DNA of 64,000 bases from Candidatus Scalindua sp. (lineage in GTDB: Bacteria > Planctomycetota > Brocadiia > Brocadiales > Scalinduaceae), in contig JABHIW010000114.1 of assembly GCA_018670825.1 (NCBI GenBank), positions 32,392 to 96,391 on the forward strand, in the 5' to 3' direction. Below, in pieces: positions 46,170 to 55,419 of the stretch (the first letter of the stretch is position 1; every line of letters begins with the position of its first letter). The translations under genes and the position numbers were made by a program. The notes below the pieces were generated by a model. That model ran no database searches. It was not told the DNA's origin and saw nothing but the letters and a program-made list of their open reading frames with translations.

Positions 46170-48158
46170 ATGAAAAAATCATCAAATCTATTTTTAATTA
46201 TTCTGGTAGTGTTTATTCTGTTCCCCGCAATTCTGATCACATATGCAGGAACGGCAGAATCAGTAGATATTGCCATTGCCGATTATAAAGCAATGGTAAA
46301 GGGAGATCCGGAATCTGTGGAGGCACAGTGTGGCCTGGCAGAAGCCTATATCAACAAATATATTTCAACCGGTAAGACTAAAAAGTCGATGTTGTTCCGG
46401 GCTAAAAACGCAATTAAAGTTGCGGAGAAGATAGATAGCAAATCACCCTTTCCTCAAATTTTGTGGGCAAAATATTTATTGGCAATGGACAAAAAAGGGA
46501 AGGCCGTGAAACATGCACAAAAGGCTTTGGATCTTGATCCCGGAAATACTAAAGCCTTGCAACTCCTCAAGGAAATTGGTGGTAGTGCTACAGGAAAACA
46601 GGAACCAGAAGAGAAGATTCAAGAAATAAATAATCCTGACGGGAGCAGATATGTGGGAGAAACTAGAAACGGTAAGCCTCATGGTCAGGGAACTTTGACT
46701 AATCCTGAAGGATACAAGTATACCGGTCAATTTAACGCTGACGAAGTAAGCTTCCAGGGCACAATAACTAACCTTGATGGAAGCAAGCTTGACGGTAAAA
46801 TGGAATTCAATTCGGGACACTTCCAGGGAATAGTAAGTAGACCCGGTGGCGGTATATTTGAAGGCGAGGCGGAATTCAAAACAGGACGTCAACAGGGAAC
46901 TTTTACTGAACCTGATGGCACCAGGTACCTGGGTGAATGGGACCACAAAGGTGGAGGAACCATTACATGGCCTAATGGTGATAAATATGTTGGTGAATGG
47001 AAGCATGATAAAGAAAAAGATAAAACCATAAAACACGGCCATGGTACCATGACCTGGGCAGACGGCAAGAAGTACGTAGGTGACTGGAAAGATGATAGTC
47101 GGAACGGTCAGGGGACTATGAACTTCCTTGATGGTGGCGCGTATGTAGGAGGATGGAAAGATAATAGGAGGAACGGTCAGGGGACAAATACGTGGGGGAA
47201 TGGCGCTAAATATGTGGGTGAATATAAAGATGATAAGAGGCACGGCGAGGGTATTAATACCTTCTCAAGCGGTGATAAGTACTCGGGTGAATTTAAAGAT
47301 GACAAAATGCACGGCCAGGGAACCTACACTTGGACTGATGGCAAGAAGTATGTAGGAGGATTGGAAGACGGAAAATGGCAAGGTCATGGGACTATGATCT
47401 GGCCAGATGGTCGCAAATACATAGGTAAGTGGAAAGATGACAAAAAGCATGGACAGGGAACCATGACCTGGCCCAATGGGGATAAATACACCGGCGAATG
47501 GGTTAATGACGTAAGAAACGGGCAGGGAACGTATATATGGCCAAATGGCAACAAGTATGTAGGAGAATGGAACAGCAATAAAATGAACGGGCAGGGAACT
47601 CTTACATGGGTAAATGGGAATAAATATACTGGTGAATGGGAAGATGATTTAAAGATCGGACAGGGTTCAATCAAATGGGCGAATGGCAATGAATACATGG
47701 GGGCATGGAAAAATGATAAGCGTCACGGCCAGGGAACAGCCATCTGGCCGGATGGCTCAATTTACGATGGTGAATATAAGCATGAGGTTGCTGTAGGTGG
47801 ATGGTATTACTGGCCCAATGGCAACATATCATGGTCATACCTTTCACAGGGAAAATGGGTTCATAAAAAATTTCTCAGGGTTCATAGAACAAATTTTACC
47901 AACGGAGAAAAATACACAGGAAACATTGTAAACGGCAATAAACATGGGCAGGGAATCTACATCTGGGCTAATGGTAATAAATTCGCAGGTAGCTTTAATC
48001 AAAATAAAGTGAATGGACATGGTATATTTATCTGGACATCTGGAAATAAATATGTCGGTGAATTTCAGAACGAAATTGCTGTCGGCGGCTGGTTTTATTG
48101 GGCTGATGGAAGCTCAAAATGGTCGTATATTTCTCAAGGTAAATGGGTTCACAAATAA
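46170..48158 (+). CDS. Secreted MORN-repeat protein
   Basis: The 662-residue protein has a signal peptide (about residues 1-27) and a TPR-like helical segment (about 30-135). About 20 MORN repeats of ~23 residues follow (GDKYVGEWKDDKRHGQGTMTWPNG type) to the C-terminus. MORN repeats form an extended beta-hairpin sheet. In bacteria they often serve as binding surfaces on secreted or envelope proteins. Two repeats near the ends include the W..W insert 'VGGWYYWPNGNISWSYLSQGKWVHKK'. It lies between the RHS and M48 peptidase genes and may belong to the same surface system. Confidence 0.92.
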   Translation: MKKSSNLFLIILVVFILFPAILITYAGTAESVDIAIADYKAMVKGDPESVEAQCGLAEAYINKYISTGKTKKSMLFRAKNAIKVAEKIDSKSPFPQILWAKYLLAMDKKGKAVKHAQKALDLDPGNTKALQLLKEIGGSATGKQEPEEKIQEINNPDGSRYVGETRNGKPHGQGTLTNPEGYKYTGQFNADEVSFQGTITNLDGSKLDGKMEFNSGHFQGIVSRPGGGIFEGEAEFKTGRQQGTFTEPDGTRYLGEWDHKGGGTITWPNGDKYVGEWKHDKEKDKTIKHGHGTMTWADGKKYVGDWKDDSRNGQGTMNFLDGGAYVGGWKDNRRNGQGTNTWGNGAKYVGEYKDDKRHGEGINTFSSGDKYSGEFKDDKMHGQGTYTWTDGKKYVGGLEDGKWQGHGTMIWPDGRKYIGKWKDDKKHGQGTMTWPNGDKYTGEWVNDVRNGQGTYIWPNGNKYVGEWNSNKMNGQGTLTWVNGNKYTGEWEDDLKIGQGSIKWANGNEYMGAWKNDKRHGQGTAIWPDGSIYDGEYKHEVAVGGWYYWPNGNISWSYLSQGKWVHKKFLRVHRTNFTNGEKYTGNIVNGNKHGQGIYIWANGNKFAGSFNQNKVNGHGIFIWTSGNKYVGEFQNEIAVGGWFYWADGSSKWSYISQGKWVHK

Positions 48159-48231
48159 TCAAAACAAAAACAGTAAATCTATTACCATTTCATCTCGCTA
48201 AATGCTTAGTAACTGAAAAAGAACTTCTATT

Positions 48232-49473
48232 ATGCTTAAATATTTAAGTGTCTTTCTTATTTCATTTATAACCTTCTCTGCTCCTGTAAAGGAGTAGTCT
48301 GTTCAAATATCCGAGCAGGAGGAGAGACGTATAGGTGAAGAGGAGTATAGGAAATTACTGAATAATTCATATCGAAGTGCCGACGAACAACTTAATGAAA
48401 CTATACGGCAAATCGGCAGGAGAATTGCTTCTGTTGCGTCAAAGCCCGATATGCCGTATGAATTTAATATAATAGTTGATAAAAGAGCTAATGCTTTTTG
48501 TCTTCCCGGCGGTAAGGTGGCTGTTTATACGGGCATGATTCAGGTTGCTGAGTATGAGGCGAGGCTGGCTACAGTAATGTCACACGAAATTGCCCATGCT
48601 ACACTTCGCCATGGTGCCAAAAAGATGACAATGGCGATGCAGCTTAACCTTCTGGAGCAGTCATTTAACAATATGATGAACAAAAGCAAGGTAAAAAGGA
48701 AGCAGCGTGAATTATTAAAGAGTATCTGGGGTCTTGGATCCAATTATTTTGCCGCCTTGCCTTACGGCAGGAAGATGGAATACGCGGCAGACGCTTATGG
48801 TCTATTATACATGGCAGCAGCTGGTTATGATCCTAGACAGGCAGTAGAGTTATGGGAAACCATGAGTAAATCCGGGACGAAAATGTTCGAATTTCTCTCC
48901 ACACACCCCTCAGAAGAGAACCGTATCATGAAGCTAAGAGAAAGCCTCTCGATAGCATTAAAAGTGTACAATAATGCGGAATTAAAAACAGAAGATATGG
49001 GTTGTCCGCTCTCTTTTAATGGGACATACTTCGTTCCGGAAATCAAAAAACCTTCAATTTCAGGTCTTCAACAACCGACAAATTTACCTGCTGCTAAATT
49101 CGAGGCAATCTGGATTGAACATAATGTTAAATTTAATAACACATATGGAATTACTATCCATAGTACGTTTACTATTTCAAATTATAAAGGCCGGGATGGT
49201 TTTATGAATGTCTATTTTTCATTCCCTAATGGCAAATGGCTGCTATCAAGAGATAACTCCTATCAGTCTCAGGGTGGTTATGTAGTTGCAACATCAAAGT
49301 TTCGTCCGAAATTCCCCAATACCAAATTTACTGATTTTAAGGCCTTTCTTCCGTATCGTGAACTTCATCTGCAAAAAGGGTTTCACAATATTGTAGCCAA
49401 TGTTAATATAGTTGATCCAAAAAATAATCTCTTAGGAAGGACTTCTACTTATTTGAATGTAGTAGAAAAATAG
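48232..49473 (+). CDS. M48-family metallopeptidase with in-frame amber codon after the signal region
   Basis: From ATG 48232 the frame encodes MLKYLSVFLISFITFSAPVKE, then a TAG (48295-48297). The same frame continues SVQISEQEERRIGEEEYRKLL and the complete M48 peptidase domain. Catalytic HEIAH (codons starting 48583) and EYAAD with a downstream zinc ligand are intact. After the TAG there is no ATG, GTG or TTG before 48451, and starting there would lose conserved upstream sequence. So the gene is either a single-base lesion, a sequencing error or a readthrough. The C-terminal region (about 250 residues from 48740) ends with a beta domain of unknown role. Confidence 0.7.
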
Positions 49474-49509
49474 TATCTGAGGAAATCTGCGTCCTGTATA
49501 TTTTTTTGT

Positions 49510-50676
49510 TTATGTAAGCTTGTAGTCTCCACCCTTTCTTCCACTTATCCTTGAGAGGAGTTCTCTCCTTAATCCCCAAGCGGTTACATCCGGTCCTGCA
49601 CCTGGAGATTCTATAATATATTTTTTGTCACCACAGAAAATATCAGTCTCAACTATAACTTTATTTGAGGAGCCTTTCAGTGTGCCGAGAGGGGAATCCG
49701 GAAGGACTTCTTTCAGGCCTACTTTGAAGGTAGAATTACCATTTTCACCTAAACTGAAGTTAGCGACATATCTCAGCGTTTTACCATTTCCTTTAGCAGA
49801 AGCAAATTTGTCCTGCATCTCCTGGTCAGCACCTTTAACAGATTCCATAAACTCATTAACGTCTTCTATATTTAAGAAGGACTCACTGATGAATCCTTCT
49901 AGATCTATATCTTTCATCTCAACTTTGTGCCCGAATGTTCTGGCACAGATAATCAACTTTCTGGCAACGTCCAGACCGTTCAGGTCGTCTTTCGGGTGAG
50001 GTTCAGTGTAGCCCATGCTTTTTGCATCATACAGTATCTCTGAAAAACTCCTTTCTCCCTTTTCCAATTCAGCACACAGATATCCCAGGGTACCGGAGAA
50101 ACAAGCTTCTATTTTCTTTACTATCTCTGATGTATCGTAATAGTCTAGTAAATTAGACACTGCATTTGCGCCGGCCATTACCGTACACAGAAATCCATAT
50201 CTTTCTCTGTATCGGGTAAGTGTTCTGAACACGTCAGTTGAGTAAATGGAGAGTGGGTTTTTGTTTGCGGTAATTACTGTCTCATCAGAATCGTTGATTA
50301 CTTTCAGATGAAAATCTCTTAAATCATCCTTACCGGCTGTAATGTCAACAAAAGCTATTTCACCGGCCATCCCCTCATTTTGGATCAATTTTAATAAATC
50401 TGACAAGTTGTCGTATCGTTGATACTCGTCTAAATCATGCATATATTCATTAAACTTATCTTTTGAATCTTTCCATTTATGAATATTTTCAGGGCTCTCC
50501 TGGATTTTCAGGCCATGACGATTGAACCAGAAACCTTTACTATCTGTTAGAGCTATTATGTTAGTAGGATTAAGATGTTTATTGGAGCAAACCGTATCGT
50601 GTTGAATTACCTGGGACATAAATTCTCTGCCAACGTTACCACTGCCTCCTAAAACAACCACATTTTGATAAGCCAT
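49510..50676 (-). CDS. Homoserine dehydrogenase-like protein
   Basis: Homoserine dehydrogenase reduces aspartate semialdehyde to homoserine, the branch point to threonine and methionine. The 388 residues have an N-terminal Rossmann domain (VVVLGGSGNVGREFM) and the catalytic region with TANKNPLS. The C-terminal region includes GTLGYLCAELEKGERSFSEILYDAKSMGYTEPHPKDDLNGLDVARKLIICAR, which matches the ThrA-type dehydrogenase domain. There is no ACT domain. It stands apart from other threonine genes. The start has GGAG upstream. Confidence 0.85.
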   Translation of the reverse strand: MAYQNVVVLGGSGNVGREFMSQVIQHDTVCSNKHLNPTNIIALTDSKGFWFNRHGLKIQESPENIHKWKDSKDKFNEYMHDLDEYQRYDNLSDLLKLIQNEGMAGEIAFVDITAGKDDLRDFHLKVINDSDETVITANKNPLSIYSTDVFRTLTRYRERYGFLCTVMAGANAVSNLLDYYDTSEIVKKIEACFSGTLGYLCAELEKGERSFSEILYDAKSMGYTEPHPKDDLNGLDVARKLIICARTFGHKVEMKDIDLEGFISESFLNIEDVNEFMESVKGADQEMQDKFASAKGNGKTLRYVANFSLGENGNSTFKVGLKEVLPDSPLGTLKGSSNKVIVETDIFCGDKKYIIESPGAGPDVTAWGLRRELLSRISGRKGGDYKLT

Positions 50677-50797
50677 ATTTTGTTTACTCCAAGATTGAAA
50701 AAAGTTACTTTATTTTATGTTTAATATATGTTGCGGAGCTTTTCTCTAAGACTACATTTCACATTATTTATAACTTGTAGCCGTGCGAAACCTGTTC

Positions 50798-51487
50798 CTA
50801 CACATTAAATCTGATTTCGATAATATCATTTGGCTGTACTATATGGTTACGATCAACCATTTTCGCTACTCCCTTTGATTTGCAGTCATTAAAATTATGA
50901 CAATTCATATAATCTTCAAAGCTGACAACATCACCTTTAATAAATCCACGTGCAAGGTCTGAATGGATTCTTTCGGCACACGCAATAATCTCTGAGCCTT
51001 TTTGTATGAGCCAGGAATGCGATTCCTTGGGGCCTGATGTATAAAAGAACATCTGATTTGCTTTTTCGAGGGCTAAAAAAATTATGGTATTAATATCCTC
51101 ACTTCCTTCAATCTGAACTATAGGTTTAAAACTGATAGGAGCTGTGGCAATCAATATCTCCCTTTCCTCGTCGTTGAAATCGACATCGCAAAGGGGCTTT
51201 TCCTGTTCCAACAGATCCATACATTTTGTCATTAACGATTTTTCATCACCATCTTCCAGCTTTAACAATCTGGTCTCGAACTTATCCATGTCAAGGATCA
51301 ACAGATCAAGGATATTACTCTTGGGAACAACGATAGCTTCAGACTGTACGAATTCATCTTTTGCAAATTCAGCAAAAAATGGTACAACTTTTTTTGCTTT
51401 GTCTTTTGTTTCTAAAGCAATAAGTTTTTCATCTTTGTATTTCGTTTTTCCTTCCGGTAGATCAATTCCCGTAAATCCTATTTTCAC
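50798..51487 (-). CDS. YchF-like protein lacking the GTPase P-loop
   Basis: The last 75 residues (about 155-229) match the C-terminal TGS-like domain of YchF (DUF933): SHSWLIQKGSEIIACAERIHSDLARGFIKGDVVSFEDY and the final NHIVQPNDIIEIRFNV. In YchF this domain follows a G domain with P-loop GLPNVGKST and NKxE, but here the N-terminus reads MKIGFTGIDLPEGKTKY and has no GKS/T P-loop. The remaining 150 residues are acidic and mostly helical. The start is a GTG (51485-51487) with GGAG seven bases upstream. Function is unknown; it may be a ribosome- or partner-binding module without GTPase activity. Confidence 0.7.
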   Translation of the reverse strand: MKIGFTGIDLPEGKTKYKDEKLIALETKDKAKKVVPFFAEFAKDEFVQSEAIVVPKSNILDLLILDMDKFETRLLKLEDGDEKSLMTKCMDLLEQEKPLCDVDFNDEEREILIATAPISFKPIVQIEGSEDINTIIFLALEKANQMFFYTSGPKESHSWLIQKGSEIIACAERIHSDLARGFIKGDVVSFEDYMNCHNFNDCKSKGVAKMVDRNHIVQPNDIIEIRFNV

Positions 51488-51844
51488 TTGATTTCTCCAG
51501 AGATGATGAATGCCGTAATTAAGTTAATTGTTTTATAATACCTTATTAGTAGTATGGTAAGCATTGATTAGATGAAGCATCTTTATATAGACTTAATGTA
51601 TTATCAAATATTTAGGGAAATTGTCAAATTCTTATTAATTTAATGCATAGGAAATCCAAAGTCGGCGGGTAAGAAACCCGCCCTACAAAATATTATATCT
51701 TTTCACTCGTAGGTCGGGTTTCTTACCCGGCATTTTTTAACAGACATTATGAAGGCGTAGAATTTTACCGAAGGCTTAACTTGTTATCGGTATATATTGA
51801 AGATATCGGAGGTGTGCAAGTTATGCTGGATGGATGCTCATTAA
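51488..51844. other. Gene-free stretch holding a paired-arm repeat
   Basis: The stretch holds the 68-bp inverted repeat described at 51664 and the upstream region of the YchF-like gene. There is no protein-like frame. The rest is AT-rich with no definable site. Confidence 0.45.
51664..51731. repeat. Inverted repeat with 23-bp arms
   Basis: The arms (51664-51686 and 51709-51731) are complementary at 21 of 23 positions. Each arm also folds back on itself; the left one has a perfect 7-bp stem (GGCGGGT/ACCCGCC). GTAGGTCGGGTTTC also occurs at 13157-13170 inside a coding region. The element is of the 'GTAGGTCGGGTT' short-repeat type found in many bacteria. Confidence 0.7.
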
Positions 51845-52702
51845 TCAGGATAAACTATAAAAAAAAGTAACCCATTGAATGAGTGCGTTTATTCCTGGCG
51901 TTGAGATGTTTGTATCAGTAGAAAGTGCTGTCTGTAAAGAATACAGAAGTGTACTAATCCTCTCTCTTTCTTCTTCATCAGTTACAATCTGATGCTTATT
52001 CCGGGACAGTACTTCTGCAAGTTTATGAGGCGTTTTATCATGGAAGTTTGATTTTTGGAGAGACAAACAATAGTTATTTCTTACGCACTCGTTCCAGTTA
52101 TTCATAAGACTCTCTGCCTGCTTTTCGGTTTCTCCGTAAATGTCTTCGTCGGTAGCACCGGGGGGCTTTATGAATATTCCATCACAGTTATGTCGTGACA
52201 ATGTTACCGCATCGGTAAATAAACCTTTTCTGGTATACATGACAGCAGTAACCGATGGATAGTTTTGCCTGACATGCAAAAGGTTATTTACTCCGAACCG
52301 ACTTCCCTGATCCAGGCTCACACACTGTTCGGAGAAAAGGTTTCTCCATTCATTCAATATTGAAAACAGGCGTTTGAGAAACTCGTTTGCCTGTAGATTA
52401 TTGTTGTAATTATATTTTTCAAGACCGTCATAGGCAATATTCAGGTCCGGTATTTTATTGATCTGTGCTTCCAGTAATTCCTTCTGAGGAATAGAGACAT
52501 TTTCTTGTAATCCTTCACGGCCATAAAGATCCAGAATAAATAGAGACGGGTACAGTTTCAGATCATTCAGTTGGTCGTCACATTCAGTGCAGGTACCTGC
52601 ATAGATGAAGTGTATTCCTGGAAAACGTGTTTCTATAATATCCCTGAACAGTTTAAGTTCGAAGGGAGAATCATCTATAAAGCAGTATACGGGTTTTTTC
52701 AT
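51845..52702 (-). CDS. Receiver-domain response regulator with large insertion
   Basis: The 285 residues contain the CheY-like acid pair IDDS (10-12), a phosphoacceptor Asp58 (LFILDLYG), Thr157 (VMYTRKG) and Lys179 (GIFIKPPG). These are the conserved receiver residues, but about 80 extra residues sit between Asp58 and Thr157. There is no output domain; the C-terminal 90 residues are helical. The kinase partner is not adjacent. It is 27 bp downstream of an ornithine-cyclodeaminase-family gene, so the two are probably one operon. Confidence 0.75.
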   Translation of the reverse strand: MKKPVYCFIDDSPFELKLFRDIIETRFPGIHFIYAGTCTECDDQLNDLKLYPSLFILDLYGREGLQENVSIPQKELLEAQINKIPDLNIAYDGLEKYNYNNNLQANEFLKRLFSILNEWRNLFSEQCVSLDQGSRFGVNNLLHVRQNYPSVTAVMYTRKGLFTDAVTLSRHNCDGIFIKPPGATDEDIYGETEKQAESLMNNWNECVRNNYCLSLQKSNFHDKTPHKLAEVLSRNKHQIVTDEEERERISTLLYSLQTALSTDTNISTPGINALIQWVTFFYSLS

Positions 52703-52729
52703 GGTTTAATTCACTCCAGTTAACAAAAC

Positions 52730-53761
52730 CTATACCCATAAAGGTTGTTCCCATAACGTCAGGTTTTGTCCAATATTTCTATCCTTTGCGGTTCCATAGA
52801 TCCGGTGAGCAACAATAAGATCCTGTATACCCATACCAACAGGATTGAAAAATATGCGTTCGTCCTGGCTTTCACGTCCAGGCTTTTTCCCAACTAGTAT
52901 TTCTGCAATATCAGCGTGTAAATCGCTATCGGACAACTTGCCGTTATGAAACATAATTGCAGGAGTTTGAGAGTTACGACTCTTCACATCTTCCCAGTTG
53001 TCGACAACTATCTTGTCAGATTGGGTAACCACATCGTATTCACACTCATAACCTGACATATGGAGATATAGCGATCCCTCAGCTACCCAAGAAGCCTTTA
53101 CATAGGGCTGCTTGGCAGGGGTGGCAGTTACAATAATGTCCTTTCCTGAAAGTGCCTGTTCTGCTGAATCAACAACTTTTATGGATATACCGAGTTCTTC
53201 CTGCATTTCTCTGGCAAACTTTATTTTGTGTTCTCTGTGTATTGCGTAGACTTCTACTTCCTGCACATCTACTATTGCCTTGATAGCCATCAAAACAGTA
53301 CGTCCGATTACACCCGCTCCAACCATTCCAAGGGTTTTAGCACCCTCTTTTGCCAGGTACTTACATGCAATTCCCGCCACAGCTCCGGTCCTCATGGCTG
53401 AGATGATAGTCCCGTCCATGATAGCCAATGGCATTCCTGTTTTAAAGGAATTCAGGATAATCAGTGAACTGGAACGAGGCAGTTTGTGCTCTTGCGGGTT
53501 GTTAACGAAGCTTGCTACCCACTTCAGGCCACCTATATCCGTGTCCCCTCCCAAGTAACCCGGTAAGGCATTAATTCTACCGGTGATACTTTCTTCTTCC
53601 TGGGTCCCCTTCCTCAGTACAACCTTGTGAGGGACTATACATTCTCCCTGGTAACGCATAATCAAGACTTTCTCAACATCTTTGATAGTTTCCAACATGT
53701 CCAGGCCGCCGCTTTTCATAACATCTTCATGTGACAGATAGATAAAATTTATGGTACTCAT
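52730..53761 (-). CDS. Ornithine cyclodeaminase/mu-crystallin family enzyme
   Basis: A 343-residue NAD(P)-dependent enzyme. It has an N-terminal region with YQGECIVPHKVVLRKG, the basic/Asp region with GTISAMRTGAVAGIACKYLAKEGAKTLGMVGAGVIGRTVLMAI (Rossmann dinucleotide motif GAGVIGR), and the acid-rich C-terminal region. The family includes ornithine cyclodeaminase, alanine dehydrogenase and other imine reductases. The exact substrate is not known. It is cotranscribed with the receiver-domain gene. Confidence 0.88.
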   Translation of the reverse strand: MSTINFIYLSHEDVMKSGGLDMLETIKDVEKVLIMRYQGECIVPHKVVLRKGTQEEESITGRINALPGYLGGDTDIGGLKWVASFVNNPQEHKLPRSSSLIILNSFKTGMPLAIMDGTIISAMRTGAVAGIACKYLAKEGAKTLGMVGAGVIGRTVLMAIKAIVDVQEVEVYAIHREHKIKFAREMQEELGISIKVVDSAEQALSGKDIIVTATPAKQPYVKASWVAEGSLYLHMSGYECEYDVVTQSDKIVVDNWEDVKSRNSQTPAIMFHNGKLSDSDLHADIAEILVGKKPGRESQDERIFFNPVGMGIQDLIVAHRIYGTAKDRNIGQNLTLWEQPLWV

Positions 53762-53938
53762 ATTTTTGGTTCTCCAATCCGGTCAACGATACTAAGCCGT
53801 ATAATAATTTATTATGAACCCGTAATAGTATCAAATTGGTATGAATGTTGTCAAACTCATTGATTTCCTGGTTTGCAGTTTCCTGTTTATGATATTAGTT
53901 TTTGCTTTTGTGTTATGCGGTTTGTTAAAATAGCACAC

Positions 53939-54604
53939 ATGAAAAAGGCAGAGGTACTTACTGAAATTTATGATAGTTTATTTAAATCATTTGGTAAACA
54001 ATATTGGTGGCCGGGAGATACCGATTTTGAGGTAGTAGTTGGGGCCATTCTTACACAAAATACAAATTGGACAAATGTCGAAAAGGCAATTAAAAATATA
54101 AAAACAGCAAAAGTATTTACGTTAAAAAAACTCTATCAGATTAATGAGGATAAACTTGCGGAACTTATCAAACCTTCTGGTTATTTTAATGTCAAAGCAA
54201 AAAGGCTTAAAAACTTCTTAGAGTGGCTTTTTACTAATTATAATGGCAGTTTGACTAAGTTATTTAAGCAGGATTGTGCAATATTACGTGAACAATTACT
54301 GTCCGTTAATGGCATCGGGAGAGAGACTGCAGATTCCATAATATTATACGCCGCCAAGAAACCAACTTTTGTTGTGGACGCGTATACAAAACGAGTGCTT
54401 GTTCGTCACGGTTTGATAACTGAAGATTATAACTATGAAGCTATAAAGGCAGTGTTTGAAGAGAACCTGCCTAAAGAGGTCTCTTTTTATAATGAGTATC
54501 ATGCTCTCATCGTTCGGGTAGGAAAGTATTATTGTAAACCCAAAATGCGGTGTGAAGAGTGCCCACTAAAAGATGTATACCGTACTCGTCCCCGCCAGAA
54601 CTGA
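53939..54604 (+). CDS. Endonuclease III-family DNA glycosylase
   Basis: The 221-residue enzyme has the family HhH-GPD fold with VVVGAILTQNTNWTNVEKAI and the hairpin LLSVNGIGRETADSIILYA, then VDAYTKR with catalytic Asp147. The AP-lyase Lys of Endonuclease III (LPGVGRKTA) is replaced by Glu129, so lyase activity is doubtful; monofunctional removal of damaged bases, as in MagIII-like members, is more likely. The iron-sulfur motif keeps three cysteines (CKPKMRCEEC) while the fourth position is Tyr. I chose the second ATG (53939), where similarity starts; the first ATG (53873) would add 22 residues. Confidence 0.82.
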   Translation: MKKAEVLTEIYDSLFKSFGKQYWWPGDTDFEVVVGAILTQNTNWTNVEKAIKNIKTAKVFTLKKLYQINEDKLAELIKPSGYFNVKAKRLKNFLEWLFTNYNGSLTKLFKQDCAILREQLLSVNGIGRETADSIILYAAKKPTFVVDAYTKRVLVRHGLITEDYNYEAIKAVFEENLPKEVSFYNEYHALIVRVGKYYCKPKMRCEECPLKDVYRTRPRQN

Positions 54605-54650
54605 TTTGTCGGGCTGGCGAACGGTTTGTCCGGGCGGGAAGGTGCACCTA
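54605..54650. repeat. GC-rich repeat element
   Basis: GTCGGGCTGGCGAACGGTTTGTCCGGGCGGG occurs just after the glycosylase stop in otherwise AT-rich DNA. It shares short runs (CGGGCTGGC) with the element near 28119-28155 and is another member of the dispersed GC-rich family. Confidence 0.4.
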
Positions 54651-54876
54651 CGCTTGCCTAGACTGTATTCTGGCAGGCAAAAGGTGGGCAAACGCTAAGG
54701 GCGTAAAAAAATTGAGTTAAAAAGTGAATGATGCGGAATTATTCCGTAATTATTTAAAATACCGTGAGGAAGTCTATTGTCAGGCGTGACAGTGGATGTT
54801 ACTATTGTTTCAGAATATAAGTCGTAAAAACAGACAGTTAACTCAGATTAGTATAGGGAAGACCGAAAACAGTCAA

Positions 54877-55419
54877 ATGGACATAATAATAGATGGTTAT
54901 AATGTAATCTTTAAAATTTCTGAGCTGGGATACAGTACTGAAAAGTGTGATATAGAGGTTTTGCGTAATAGATTACTTACCTTACTTGAACAATACAAAG
55001 AAAAACGGAAGCATAAATTAATAGTAGTTTTTGATGGTCAGGGGCATGGTAACTCACTGGAAATGAGACCGGCAGGAATAGACATCGTATTTTCCAGGCA
55101 TGATCTTGATGCAGATGAAGAAATCAAGAGGATGGTGAGTGTTAGTGAAAATCCCAAACACATTACGGTAATTACTTCCGACAGAGAGATAGAACAGTAT
55201 GTAAAGAAATATGGTTGCAAGGTTGTCGGACCATTAGCGTTTTATAACGATATTAAAAAGAAAGTAGCACGTTTGCAGGCAGCAGGGCAGGAAGATAGCC
55301 GGTTTAAAAGGGAAGAAGATGATGAACCAATCAGCAAATACCTGGGCCCGTCTAAGAGCGAGGCCCAATACTGGCTAAAAGTGTTCTCAAAGAGAACAGG
55401 AGATAGATCTGATGATTGA
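54877..55419 (+). CDS. NYN-domain (YacP-like) predicted RNase
   Basis: The 180-residue protein starts with the PIN-like NYN domain motif MDIIIDGYNVIFKI (acidic Asp near residue 6). It continues with VVFDGQGHG, HDLDADEEIKRM and VITSDREIEQYV, all acidic positions expected for a metal-dependent nuclease of the YacP type. A charged C-terminal helix follows. The ATG at 54877 begins the domain; the upstream ATG at 54796 has no ribosome site. The stop overlaps the Xer gene by eight bases, so the two are translationally coupled. Confidence 0.85.
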   Translation: MDIIIDGYNVIFKISELGYSTEKCDIEVLRNRLLTLLEQYKEKRKHKLIVVFDGQGHGNSLEMRPAGIDIVFSRHDLDADEEIKRMVSVSENPKHITVITSDREIEQYVKKYGCKVVGPLAFYNDIKKKVARLQAAGQEDSRFKREEDDEPISKYLGPSKSEAQYWLKVFSKRTGDRSDD

